Assembly (NCBI GenBank): GCA_032027005.1
Contig: JAVSMW010000010.1
Coordinates: 1-64,000, forward strand
DNA: 64,000 bases
Reading direction: 5' to 3'
Source of the DNA: JAVSMW01 sp032027005
GTDB lineage: Bacteria; Bacillota; Thermincolia; Thermincolales; UBA2595
Made by a program: the position numbers and the translations under genes. Under the pieces are notes generated by a model that had not been told where the DNA came from, did not search any database, and was given only the letters and a program-made list of their open reading frames with translations. Each line of letters starts with the position of its first letter. The first letter of the stretch is position 1. Shown in pieces: positions 15,018-23,887 of this stretch.

Positions 15018-16427
15018 TTGGTCAGGTTATTTACCATTAAGCTCACTTCTTCTGCCAGCTTACCTAGAGGTTCTGTTACCGTTTCAGTAAATATCCAGAA
15101 GATGCTGAAACTCACTCCCGGCCAAAATATAGCTCTTTGTGCAGGTAACCGGCAGGTTATGGTTCGTTTTCTGGGACCCCATGATGCTGCTTATGACGCA
15201 ATCCTGTGCGTTGCCGACGACGCACAACAGCAGTTGTTGCTGCCAGCCAAAACTGTACTTAGTCTCAGCATCGATGACAATAACCCCGGCAACTGGCGTT
15301 TAGGTCCGCTGATTGGGATTTTTGCCCACCGGTTCCCAAAAACCAGCAGGCCCTTCGGTGAACAGACCTCATTCTTCCGTAAGCTAAGGCTGGCGGCCAG
15401 CAGCCAAAACGCCCTGTGCTTTGCCTTCGGGCCTGAGGACATTGACTGGGAAAACAATGTGGTCAGGGGCTCCATCCCGCCATTACCCGATGACGAGTCA
15501 ACCGGCTGGCTGACGATGACCTTCCCTTTACCTGATGTGGTTTATGACAGAGGCTTGTTCCCCAAGGGGGAAAAAAGAAAGCTGGCAACTGAGACCAGAA
15601 AGATTTTACGTAACCACCCTGTTATTAAGATGTTTAACCCAGCATTTTTTGATAAATGGAAAACACACGTACTCTTTTCCAAACATGAATTCCTCAATCA
15701 GCATTTACCGGAAACCAGGGTATTCAGCAATCCTAAGGATGTTCACGAACTCCTGCAAAAGCATGGCTGCATCTATTTAAAACCAAGTGGAGGAAGTTCC
15801 GGAAAAGGAATAATCCGGATTTCCAAAGCACATGATCATTTTTTAATTTATTATCGAACCAACGGCTCGGTGAAGACCCGAGAAATAGAAAATCATTCTG
15901 CCTTTGAGATGCAAATCCAGAACATGACAAGAGGTAAACGATATATAGTGCAACAAGGCCTTAACCTAGCCAACTTCAACGGAAGTCCCTTTGATATCCG
16001 AATTCTCGCACAGAGAAACCTTCACGGAGAGTGGATGCGCACGGGGATGGCAGCCCGGGTAGCAAAACAAGGGTGTTATATCAGCAATTTACACGCCGGA
16101 GGGCATGCTCAAAGGATTTCCGTGATTCTCACCCGGGTTTTTCAAAATTCACAGACTGTAGAAAACATCATTAACCAGATACGAAAAATTTGTGCCCAAA
16201 TCGTATCTTGGGTAACCGCCGAAAGTAGTCCCCTATTCGGTGAAATTGCCGTGGATCTGGGCGTTGACGAATCCGGCAAGGTCTGGATTATCGAATTAAA
16301 CGCCATCCCGGGGAGAAGTGTTTTTAGGCATACTCAATCAATGGATATTCTGTCCCAGGCTATTTCCCGTCCTGTAGAGTACGCTTGTTATCTCTCGGGA
16401 ATTGCGGGACCGGCAAATAATATTTAG
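15018..16427 (+). CDS. YheC/YheD-type ATP-grasp protein 1
   Basis: An ATP-grasp ligase-like protein of the spore-coat-associated YheC/YheD family (469 aa). Residues 1-90 form a small beta-rich N-terminal domain. LGPLIGIF at about 95 opens the family core, followed by FGPEDIDW, PLPDVVYDRG, FNPAFFDKWKTH, IYLKPSGGSSGKGI (nucleotide-binding loop), YIVQQGLNL, FDIRILAQRN and the metal-binding end GEIAVDLGVDESGKVWIIELN. The last motif is ELNAIPG instead of the usual EINSKP, but Glu and Asn are kept. TTG start behind AGAGGCGG. First of five genes in one direction with tight spacing. The acceptor and amino substrate are unknown. Confidence 0.85.
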   Translation: MVRLFTIKLTSSASLPRGSVTVSVNIQKMLKLTPGQNIALCAGNRQVMVRFLGPHDAAYDAILCVADDAQQQLLLPAKTVLSLSIDDNNPGNWRLGPLIGIFAHRFPKTSRPFGEQTSFFRKLRLAASSQNALCFAFGPEDIDWENNVVRGSIPPLPDDESTGWLTMTFPLPDVVYDRGLFPKGEKRKLATETRKILRNHPVIKMFNPAFFDKWKTHVLFSKHEFLNQHLPETRVFSNPKDVHELLQKHGCIYLKPSGGSSGKGIIRISKAHDHFLIYYRTNGSVKTREIENHSAFEMQIQNMTRGKRYIVQQGLNLANFNGSPFDIRILAQRNLHGEWMRTGMAARVAKQGCYISNLHAGGHAQRISVILTRVFQNSQTVENIINQIRKICAQIVSWVTAESSPLFGEIAVDLGVDESGKVWIIELNAIPGRSVFRHTQSMDILSQAISRPVEYACYLSGIAGPANNI

Positions 16428-16441
16428 GAGGAAAACATTAA

Positions 16442-17815
16442 ATGCCCTGTACTACCGTTACACCAATTAACCACCAATCGCAAATCATTTTCCTCACAGA
16501 TAACGACCTCAGCAATCTGGCTTTAAAACCGGATGATCAAGTCAGCGTGAGAGCCGGTTCAACCTCTACCAATGTAATAATAGCACAACATGCGGAGAAA
16601 AACCTGGTGACATCTAGAGTCTTGGAATCGCTTCACCTCCCTTCTCTAAAAAAACTGACCATGGTGAAAGCAGGCAATGAAATCGTTATCGGGCCTCTGA
16701 TCGGGATAATGGCTAGCCGCAGCAAAAAACGCGGCCTTCCTCCTTACACCTTGCAGAATAATCTACTGCATGGCTTTTTAAATCACGCTCTCAATGCCAA
16801 CTATGTAGGATTTACTTTCTTCCCTGAAGATGTCGATATGAATAACCATAAAATATCCGGATTTTTTTTAGCGGCCGATGAGGGTGGCCGCTTAGTGTGG
16901 AAAAAACATGATTTCCCCCTTCCAGATGCTGTTTATGACCGAGTCATGTTTCGCAGTATGGAAAGAAAAAAAAACACCAAAGAAGTGACCTCATATTTTA
17001 TCAGGAACAATATTCTATATTTCAACCCCAAATTTATGAGTAAGTGGGAAACTTACCAGATCCTTCGGGCTAACCCAAAACTGCACAGCTATTTGCCTGA
17101 TACAAAAAAATACGAAAGCCCTGATCTGCTGCTGAAATTTATGGGAAAATATCAAACCGTTTATCTTAAGCCAACTAACGGCAGTTTAGGCAAAGACATT
17201 GTGCGCATTTCCCGTATCCCGGAGGGCTTTCGTTTTCAGTACCGGAAGAAAAAGGAAGCTTTTACCGGAGTTTGGCCCACCCCGCGGGAACTATGCAATG
17301 AGCTGCCTAAACTCGTCAATTCAAAGTTTTATATTATGCAGCAGGGTCTGGATCTCATCAGATATAATGGGCGGGTTTTTGATATTCGGGTCCTCATGCA
17401 GAAAGATGGTCAGGGTAAATGGGGTAATACAGCTACCGTGGCCAGAATCGCTGCAAGTGGAAGTATATTCCCCAACATCGCCGCCGGCGGGGTGGCCAAA
17501 AACATGGAAGGTCTATGGCGTGACTTAACTTCAGCAGACTGGTTAACCAGCCAGACTTATGAAAATACTATCCAAGTCAGTTTAGATGCATTAAATACGC
17601 TGGAAAATCGCTTTGGAACCTTCGTTGAAGCCGGTCTAGACATCGGCATAGACGCCCTGGGAAATATTTGGATAATTGAAATAAACTCCAAACCCTCAAG
17701 GAAAGTGTTTGCCGCAGACCAGCTTCATTTGAAAGAAAAATCCATTACTCTGCCAATAGATTTTGCGGCCCATCTATCCGGTTTTACGCCTGACCAAAGG
17801 TGGGGAAATAATTGA
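16442..17815 (+). CDS. YheC/YheD-type ATP-grasp protein 2
   Basis: A 457-aa paralogue of its neighbour with the same order of parts: N-terminal beta-rich domain (residues 1-85), IGPLIGIMASR, FFPEDVDM, FPLPDAVYDRV, FNPKFMSKWETY, VYLKPTNGSLGKDIV, YIMQQGLDL, FDIRVLMQKDGQG, and AGLDIGIDALGNIWIIEINSKPSRK. All catalytic-looking residues of the ATP-grasp fold are retained. RBS GGAGG lies between the preceding stop and ATG; the next gene overlaps by 4 nt. The family is known from Bacillus as spore-coat associated; chemistry has not been established. Confidence 0.86.
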   Translation: MPCTTVTPINHQSQIIFLTDNDLSNLALKPDDQVSVRAGSTSTNVIIAQHAEKNLVTSRVLESLHLPSLKKLTMVKAGNEIVIGPLIGIMASRSKKRGLPPYTLQNNLLHGFLNHALNANYVGFTFFPEDVDMNNHKISGFFLAADEGGRLVWKKHDFPLPDAVYDRVMFRSMERKKNTKEVTSYFIRNNILYFNPKFMSKWETYQILRANPKLHSYLPDTKKYESPDLLLKFMGKYQTVYLKPTNGSLGKDIVRISRIPEGFRFQYRKKKEAFTGVWPTPRELCNELPKLVNSKFYIMQQGLDLIRYNGRVFDIRVLMQKDGQGKWGNTATVARIAASGSIFPNIAAGGVAKNMEGLWRDLTSADWLTSQTYENTIQVSLDALNTLENRFGTFVEAGLDIGIDALGNIWIIEINSKPSRKVFAADQLHLKEKSITLPIDFAAHLSGFTPDQRWGNN

Positions 17816-19323
17816 ATAACAGGTCTGCAGCTCCAACCAGCAAAATCATTAACATCAGGTTTGGCGGGCCTTTAGAGGGTCAGCTAAACCGGGTTTATCT
17901 GACCCCATTTCTGCTAAAAAAGCTAGGCTTGGCACCTGACATGCCTGTAACTTTAAAAATCGGACAGATGTATCGGCGGACCACTATTGGGCAAGTGCAC
18001 AGCAAAAACACAACCAAGGATTCATTAGTATTTTTCTCCAGTGATATTTATGCCCATTGTCAGATCACCGCAGGCTCATCCATCACTTTAAAATTCAATT
18101 ATATTGGCAATCTTCTCTCCTTCGGTCCCCTAATCGGTTTATTTACAGCAAAAAGTACTTTTTCGGAAGCTGCCTTCGCCAGTCAGCAGTCTTCTCTTCT
18201 GGCTCTAGCGAATTTATCCGAAAGTCTGTCCGGCATAGTTTTTACTTTTTGTCCGGAGGACATCAACTGGAACCTTTCCTTAATAACCGGATATGTTCCT
18301 GTCGGGAAAAAATCACATGAGGATATATCTGCAAATGAACAAGGTTCCAAAATTACTTCGGCCTGGCGGCCAATAATTGTCCCTCTGCCAGATATAGTTT
18401 ATGACCGGCTGCCCTCCCGGACCATTGAGGCAAAACCTAAAATTTCAGAAGCAAAATCGCAGCTGCTGGCACTTCCTGAATGCTTATATTTTAACCCTAT
18501 GTTCCTGGACAAATGGGAGACACACCTGGCCCTTCGCAACATAGCCGAAGTATCATCTTACCTGCCTCCGACGAAACTTGTGGAAACGCCGGAAGATATT
18601 AAAGAATTCTTAATGCGATATAAATCTGTTTTCTTAAAACCTTCATCAGGAAGTCTGGGCCGGAGGATAATCAAAATTTTTCTGGATAAGCAGGGGAACT
18701 TCAATTATATGTATCGGACCCGTGACAAACTAACCACTGTAGGCTCAGCCGCAAATTTTGATATACTGCTTAATTTGCTAAAACTAGTCATGGGCAAACG
18801 CCTCTATATAGTCCAAAAGGATCTCGTCCTGGCCAGACATGAAAACTGCCCCTTTGATATTAGGGTTCTGGCCCAAAAAGACAAGTTGGGCAACTGGCGC
18901 CGCACTAAAATTTATGTTCGTAAAGCTGCTCCGGACAGCTTTCTCTCCAATTTGAGTGACGGAGCCAAACCAATGTCCATCTCCGGAGTCTTAAAAGAAG
19001 TATTTTCTGTAGATTTTGAGGCCCCTTTGGGGCTTGGTGAAGATATTCGCAGAGCCGTCAGAGAAATTCCGCCCGCCCTGGAAAGAGGAACAGGCCGATT
19101 GTGGGGAGAACTGGGAATTGATTTGGGCATAGACAGGCACGGCAAAATATGGTTAGTAGAAATAAACTCAAAGCCTTTTCGGGCATTGGTATCGGAACGC
19201 GGTTCCTATAATATCATTAAACGTTCTTTAATTCGACCTCTGGAATTTTCTAAATTTTTAGCTGGTTATTACAGGGATTCTCCAGTAAAACCTCACTTGG
19301 TCAACTTTCCGCCAAGTAGATAA
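17812..19323 (+). CDS. YheC/YheD-type ATP-grasp protein 3
   Basis: The longest plain ATP-grasp copy (503 aa). Order: N-terminal domain (about 1-110) with RVYLTPFLLKKLG, FGPLIGLFTAK, FCPEDINW, PLPDIVYDRLPSRT, FNPMFLDKWETH, FLKPSSGSLGRRII, YIVQKDLVLA, FDIRVLAQKDKLG and LGIDLGIDRHGKIWLVEIN. Compared with copies 1 and 2 the segment after FCPEDINW has an insertion of about 15 residues. TTG start overlaps the preceding stop region and follows AGGTGGGG. Its stop codon is the first base triplet of dispersed-repeat copy 3. Confidence 0.86.
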   Translation: MNNRSAAPTSKIINIRFGGPLEGQLNRVYLTPFLLKKLGLAPDMPVTLKIGQMYRRTTIGQVHSKNTTKDSLVFFSSDIYAHCQITAGSSITLKFNYIGNLLSFGPLIGLFTAKSTFSEAAFASQQSSLLALANLSESLSGIVFTFCPEDINWNLSLITGYVPVGKKSHEDISANEQGSKITSAWRPIIVPLPDIVYDRLPSRTIEAKPKISEAKSQLLALPECLYFNPMFLDKWETHLALRNIAEVSSYLPPTKLVETPEDIKEFLMRYKSVFLKPSSGSLGRRIIKIFLDKQGNFNYMYRTRDKLTTVGSAANFDILLNLLKLVMGKRLYIVQKDLVLARHENCPFDIRVLAQKDKLGNWRRTKIYVRKAAPDSFLSNLSDGAKPMSISGVLKEVFSVDFEAPLGLGEDIRRAVREIPPALERGTGRLWGELGIDLGIDRHGKIWLVEINSKPFRALVSERGSYNIIKRSLIRPLEFSKFLAGYYRDSPVKPHLVNFPPSR

Positions 19324-19446
19324 GTGAAACTTACTTCAGTTGGAGCTTCTTTCTCCAACTGAAGTTTAGTTGAACTTATCCAGGGGCTTAGCGCCACTTA
19401 TCTCCCGCTTTNAGCAAAAATCTTAGTGGCGGTTAGCCATCGGATG
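19321..19446 (+). repeat. Dispersed two-hairpin repeat, copy 3
   Basis: It starts at the stop codon of the third ATP-grasp gene (TAAGTGAAACTTACTTCAG), with a well-formed first hairpin (CTTCAGTTGGAG/CTCCAACTGAAG), TTTAGTTGAACTTATCCAGG and the ending GGCGGTTAGCCATCGGATGA. One ambiguous base lies in the apex of the second stem. It fills the whole gap between ATP-grasp genes 3 and 4. Confidence 0.9.
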
Positions 19447-19470
19447 AAATAAGAAGAGGAGGCTGCCGTT

Positions 19471-20598
19471 ATGGAAGTGGGGCCTACACTGGGTATATTG
19501 AGTATTTCCCGGTCCAGTACCAACCCTTTTTTAGCAGGACAAAACGAGTCATTTGCCGAGATTATCTCGATTGCCGAAAGAATGAATTGCACCGCATACG
19601 TTTTCAGCCCTGCTGATATTGATTGGGACAGAGGAGCAGTTTGGGGTTACAGCTACCATCCGAATAATGAACCGGATGTGTGGGAACGGGAGCTATACCC
19701 TTTGCCTAATATAATTTATAACCGAATTCCTAACAGAACTCTGGAAAAGCGGGAAGAAACCAGCAGAGTAATAAACCTGTTAAGTGAAAAATATGGTTCA
19801 AGATTTTTTAATCCATATTTTTTGGATAAATGGGAAACTCACTCAATATTATGTATTAATAGGGAAACAAAGGGCTACCTTCCCGCTACCAATAGTCTTG
19901 GTAATTTCAAAGATATCAGCGATATGCTGACTCGTCACAGATCTGTCTTTCTAAAACCAACTGCCAACAGTCTGGGGAATGAGATGATAAAAATAGTCAG
20001 AGAAGGCCTAAATCGCTATCATTTCATTCATCAAACCCTGAATAGTCAACGCCGCGAAGGAATCACCCGGACTTTCCCGGAATTGCTGCAGGAACTTCCT
20101 TCTATCACCAATGGCGCAAACACTTATCTGGTCCAACAAGCTATCGAATTGGCCCAATGTGAAGGCCGGCCCTTTGACCTTCGCCTGTTGATCCAAAAAA
20201 ATCGCCATGGCCAATGGCAGAAAACCGGTATGGCTGCCCGAATTGCAGGGGAAGGAAGTATTACTACCCATGTCATCTACGGAGGCACACGTGATTCAGC
20301 CCGGAAAGCTATCAACATGGCTGCCAAAACACACAGGTTTTCGCCCAAACTAGTTGAAAAACAGCTTAATCATTTAATCTCAGTATTTCCCAAAACAATA
20401 GAAAAAGCTGTAGGTCAGTCTTTTGGTGAATTGGAAATGGACTTGGGGATTGATCAGAATGGAATGGTCTGGTTTTTCGAGGCCAACTCAAAGCCCTTCC
20501 GTTTTGACGAAAAATTCCTCAGAGCCAAATCATTGGTAAGGTTGATTCATTACACCAAGTATCTTAATTCTCAGGAATCCAACAGCCCGGCCAATTAG
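19471..20598 (+). CDS. YheC/YheD-type ATP-grasp protein 4 (no N-terminal domain)
   Basis: A shorter member (375 aa) that begins directly at the family core (MEVGPTLGILSISRS) and so lacks the ~90-residue N-terminal beta domain of copies 1-3. The remainder is complete: FSPADIDWDRG, PLPNIIYNRIPNRT, FNPYFLDKWETH, FLKPTANSLGNEMI, YLVQQAIEL, FDLRLLIQKNRHG, GELEMDLGIDQNGMVWFFEANSKPFR. The final motif is EANSKP. RBS GAGGAGG, ATG start. Absence of the N-terminal domain may mean a different acceptor. Confidence 0.85.
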   Translation: MEVGPTLGILSISRSSTNPFLAGQNESFAEIISIAERMNCTAYVFSPADIDWDRGAVWGYSYHPNNEPDVWERELYPLPNIIYNRIPNRTLEKREETSRVINLLSEKYGSRFFNPYFLDKWETHSILCINRETKGYLPATNSLGNFKDISDMLTRHRSVFLKPTANSLGNEMIKIVREGLNRYHFIHQTLNSQRREGITRTFPELLQELPSITNGANTYLVQQAIELAQCEGRPFDLRLLIQKNRHGQWQKTGMAARIAGEGSITTHVIYGGTRDSARKAINMAAKTHRFSPKLVEKQLNHLISVFPKTIEKAVGQSFGELEMDLGIDQNGMVWFFEANSKPFRFDEKFLRAKSLVRLIHYTKYLNSQESNSPAN

Positions 20599-20622
20599 CC
20601 GAGCTTGCCGGGAGGTGACAGT

Positions 20623-22260
20623 ATGAGCCTGGTTTTTCTTTACGACGGGCGCTTTTTTGAGCCTTCCCTGATTGACTCCTTTAATGACTTCTTTTTTACT
20701 TCCCTGCCCATAGGCAAATGCAGTGTTCTTTTACGTTGGGGAAACATCAGCGGGTCAGATGAGAATGCTAAATTGGTCCTGAACAGAAAAAAACCTGTTA
20801 CTTCATGCTTAGATAAAGAGAAAATGTTTCAAATCCTAAAATTAAATCGAATCAGAAGGCCGCGTCTAGTAGTCCCCAAACCTGAATCACGGTATCCCTT
20901 GATTGGTAAATTCACAGATCCCAGTTCTGGATTGCAGAAAGAAATATTGGTTACCGAGTTAAAAGAGGCTCTTAATTCAGGAGCGGGATTCTTCGTTGAA
21001 TGTGTTAATACCATCAAAAAATACAATATTTATTTATTTAATATGAAAGCTTTTTTATTAACCAAAAAGCTGGCTGTTAAATCCCATGCCAGGTCGGGCC
21101 TTCATGCCCCACTCTGGAACTATGAGGAGATCCCCGGGGACCTGGATCATGACACCCAAAAGGTGACTTTACTTGCCCAAAGGGCAGGCTATGTTTTAGG
21201 CCTTGATTTCTGCATGGTTCATGCCGGAATAGATGCCCAGGGACGCCCGGTTATCCTCGACATCACTCCTGCGCCGGTAATTCCGCCTAAATCTCTTCCG
21301 AAGTTTAGCACGGAAATTAAAGAATATATCCGGCAATGGCACTCAGACACACAAAAGGACAACCAGCAAGCTGATCTAACCACTTCACGAACATCACATG
21401 GCTATACTCAAACAACTTTTTTCACACTCTCTCCCAAAAAGGCCGGGACGAATAATCCGCGTGAGATGCCTGGTGCTCGGGAATCTCTGGTCATGCTGGG
21501 TGCAGATCCAGAGTTTATGCTCCGCAACAGTCTGACTGGAGAACTTATTTACCCTTCAGATTTTATTGCCGAAGAAGGCAGTTTAGGCTATGATCACAGA
21601 AGCGAAGGCCGCCAGGGGATCTTCTTCCCACTGGCGGAAGTCAGGCCTGAACCTGACCTCTGTCCACTAAAACTGACAGAGAAGATTCGGAATATCCTGG
21701 TCAAGGCCGCCGCGGTTCTGCCGGCTCACATAGAATGGCTGGCCGGCAGCCTGCACTTCGAGCAATACCAGATTGGCGGACACATCCATTTTAGCAATTG
21801 TGAAATAAATTCCGCTCTGTTAAGGGCTTTGGACAATTACCTGGCTATCCCGGTAATGCTGGTCGAAAACCCCAGGAACTCGATCTTGCGCCGTAAACAA
21901 TATGGCTGGCTTGGCAGCATTAGAAACAAGCCCCATGGCGGATTCGAATACCGGACCCCCAGCAGCTGGCTGATTTCACCGGAATTCACCAGAGGCTGTC
22001 TGTGTCTGTCCAAAATTATCGCCACAGATTACCGGTTTTTATCTCAAGACTATCTGGTTGATCCAGAGCTGCAAAAGGCTTTTTACCTGAGCAAAAAGTA
22101 CTACTTCTACGACCTTTTTACTGAACTATGGCAGGATCTCAAAAAAACTCCGCTCTATTCCAAATATGCCACACATCTCTCACCGCTGGTGGATACAATC
22201 CAAAACCGCACCCACTGGGATGAGAATATTGATATCAGGAAGTCATGGGGTGTCCTGTAA
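20623..22260 (+). CDS. ATP-grasp-like / phiEco32-type COOH-NH2 ligase fusion
   Basis: A 545-aa two-part protein. Residues about 1-245 look like a diverged ATP-grasp unit (CLDKEKMFQILKLNRI, GAGFFVECVNTIKKYN, then a Mg-binding-like VILDITPAP). After a ~45-residue polar linker, residues about 290-545 match the phiEco32-like amidoligase type 2 family (GCS/glutamine-synthetase-like fold): MLGADPEFMLRN, GIFFPLAEVRPEP, GGHIHFSN, HGGFEYRTPSSWL. This family is predicted to join carboxyl and amino groups in peptide or peptide-like products. ATG 20623 lies behind GGGAGGTGA. Last gene of the plus-strand coat block; a terminator follows. Confidence 0.8.
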   Translation: MSLVFLYDGRFFEPSLIDSFNDFFFTSLPIGKCSVLLRWGNISGSDENAKLVLNRKKPVTSCLDKEKMFQILKLNRIRRPRLVVPKPESRYPLIGKFTDPSSGLQKEILVTELKEALNSGAGFFVECVNTIKKYNIYLFNMKAFLLTKKLAVKSHARSGLHAPLWNYEEIPGDLDHDTQKVTLLAQRAGYVLGLDFCMVHAGIDAQGRPVILDITPAPVIPPKSLPKFSTEIKEYIRQWHSDTQKDNQQADLTTSRTSHGYTQTTFFTLSPKKAGTNNPREMPGARESLVMLGADPEFMLRNSLTGELIYPSDFIAEEGSLGYDHRSEGRQGIFFPLAEVRPEPDLCPLKLTEKIRNILVKAAAVLPAHIEWLAGSLHFEQYQIGGHIHFSNCEINSALLRALDNYLAIPVMLVENPRNSILRRKQYGWLGSIRNKPHGGFEYRTPSSWLISPEFTRGCLCLSKIIATDYRFLSQDYLVDPELQKAFYLSKKYYFYDLFTELWQDLKKTPLYSKYATHLSPLVDTIQNRTHWDENIDIRKSWGVL

Positions 22261-22327
22261 GTATTTAGGGTAAACTAGTTGATGAGTCGCGAGTGGGGAG
22301 TCGTGACCAAATCACACTTTACAAAAA

Positions 22328-22358
22328 AAGAGCCTCCTGTTATGGGACGCTCTTTTTT
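22328..22358. terminator. Bidirectional terminator between convergent units
   Basis: AGAGC...GCTCT with an inner TCC/GGG forms a short stem flanked by AAAAAAA on the left and TTTTTT on the right, so it can end both the plus-strand coat block and the minus-strand MurF-like gene. Confidence 0.65.
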
Positions 22359-22369
22359 GCTATCCATAC

Positions 22370-23785
22370 CTATTTTTTAGTATTTACAGGTTGCTGGCTA
22401 AGCCGTCTGACAAGCTGCTCCATATAGGTTCCTCTGGAACCTTTCACTAGAACCACCGCGTTTTTGGGCAGGTTAGGCTTTAAAAATTGGATAGCCTGCT
22501 TTTTGATGACAAAAGACCATATTTTCATCTTTTTGGCCTGGTCCTTTTGCATTGCTCCTTTGGCAATTTCCCGGGCCAGGTGGCCTACTGTTACCAGCCA
22601 ATCAACCCCCAATTCAGCAGCCCTTTCACCAACCCGGCGATGGTTTTCTTTACTGAGGGGGCCTTGTTCCAGCATATTTCCCAGTACTGCAATCTTGGGC
22701 TTCCCCCGAGATATGGTTGACAGTACCTCCAATCCGGCTATCATAGATTCCGGATTGGCGTTATAAGTGTCATTAATAAGAGTACTGTTATTTACTCCCC
22801 GCACAAGCTGCAGCCTCATCCCGGGTTTCTGGTACCTTGCCAAGCCATGCCTGATGATTGCCGGATCAAAGCCAAAAATCCAGGCAGTGGCGATTGCAGC
22901 CAAAGCATTATAAACATTATGCCTGCCAAAAGTGGGGATAAAAAATTCATGATCCAGGTTATTTAAGTTAACTGTAAAATAAATCCCATGGTCTGTATGC
23001 CTTACATTCTTAGCGTTATAATCGGCTTTACGGTCCAATCCATAGTATACAATCTTCCCTTTAAACCCCGACAGATCAATTTTGCCAGTATTTGCATCAT
23101 CGGCATTTAATACCAGATAGCCGTTAGGACCTATCCCCTGAATAATACCGGCCTTTTCCTGAATAACTTTTTCTAAGCTGCCTAAGTGTTCAACATGTCC
23201 TGCTCCAATATGAGTTATAATCCCCACCTGAGGTTGAATAATTTCAGCTTGTTTGCTGATATGACCGGGCCTGTTCATCCCTATCTCAAATACAGCTGCC
23301 TGATAACCAAATTTAAGGCGTAAAATATGGGAGGGGACGAAATCAGGCAGGTTCATGTTACCAACGGTCTTCAGGGTTTTCCAGCGACACCTGAAAATAG
23401 AGGCTATCATCTCTTTGGTTGTAGTCTTACCGGATGTGCCGGTTACTCCTGCTACCGGAATGTCATAAAGATCGCGGTAAAATTTTACGACCCGCCAAAA
23501 AGCTTCCCAAACCTTATGGACAGCTATTATAACTAAATTTTCGCCGGCAACCTCCGGCGGCAGTTTTCTTTTATATTCGGAAATGACTATGCCAACTGCT
23601 CCGTTTTTTACGGCTTCAATAATGTTCCGGTCTCCCCCTCTGCCACCTTTAACATCAAAGTATATTAGCCCCGGTACCACCTTTGTGCATTTACTCATCA
23701 CACCTTGGATTCTCACATCTCGCTGTCCCTTAATGAGATTGCCACCCATGGCATCGCATAAAAGCCCTGCTGTTACATTTGCCAT
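22370..23785 (-). CDS. Divergent MurF-like Mur ligase
   Basis: MurF adds D-Ala-D-Ala to the cell-wall precursor UDP-MurNAc-tripeptide. This 471-aa protein has the three Mur-ligase domains: an N-terminal UDP-sugar-binding part, the ATP loop GVTGTSGKTTTKEMIA (about 108-123), the central EIGMNRPGHI and HIGAGHVEHLGS, and the C-terminal NDTYNANPESM with KGSRGTYME. The usual MurF segment GNLNNxxGxP is here GNMNLPDFVPSHIL, so it is a diverged paralogue. ATG 23785 lies behind GGAGGGGTGG. Its place convergent to five ligase genes suggests a role in the same spore-related peptide chemistry, though it could be a housekeeping MurF. Confidence 0.75.
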   Translation of the reverse strand: MANVTAGLLCDAMGGNLIKGQRDVRIQGVMSKCTKVVPGLIYFDVKGGRGGDRNIIEAVKNGAVGIVISEYKRKLPPEVAGENLVIIAVHKVWEAFWRVVKFYRDLYDIPVAGVTGTSGKTTTKEMIASIFRCRWKTLKTVGNMNLPDFVPSHILRLKFGYQAAVFEIGMNRPGHISKQAEIIQPQVGIITHIGAGHVEHLGSLEKVIQEKAGIIQGIGPNGYLVLNADDANTGKIDLSGFKGKIVYYGLDRKADYNAKNVRHTDHGIYFTVNLNNLDHEFFIPTFGRHNVYNALAAIATAWIFGFDPAIIRHGLARYQKPGMRLQLVRGVNNSTLINDTYNANPESMIAGLEVLSTISRGKPKIAVLGNMLEQGPLSKENHRRVGERAAELGVDWLVTVGHLAREIAKGAMQKDQAKKMKIWSFVIKKQAIQFLKPNLPKNAVVLVKGSRGTYMEQLVRRLSQQPVNTKK

Positions 23786-23887
23786 ATAACCACCCCTCCT
23801 GTTGCAAATAATGGTACCTGGAGATTGGTCAGGTGACACCAAACTCCAAGCGTTCCATTTTCTTGTCAATGTTTTCGCTTGATGAGT

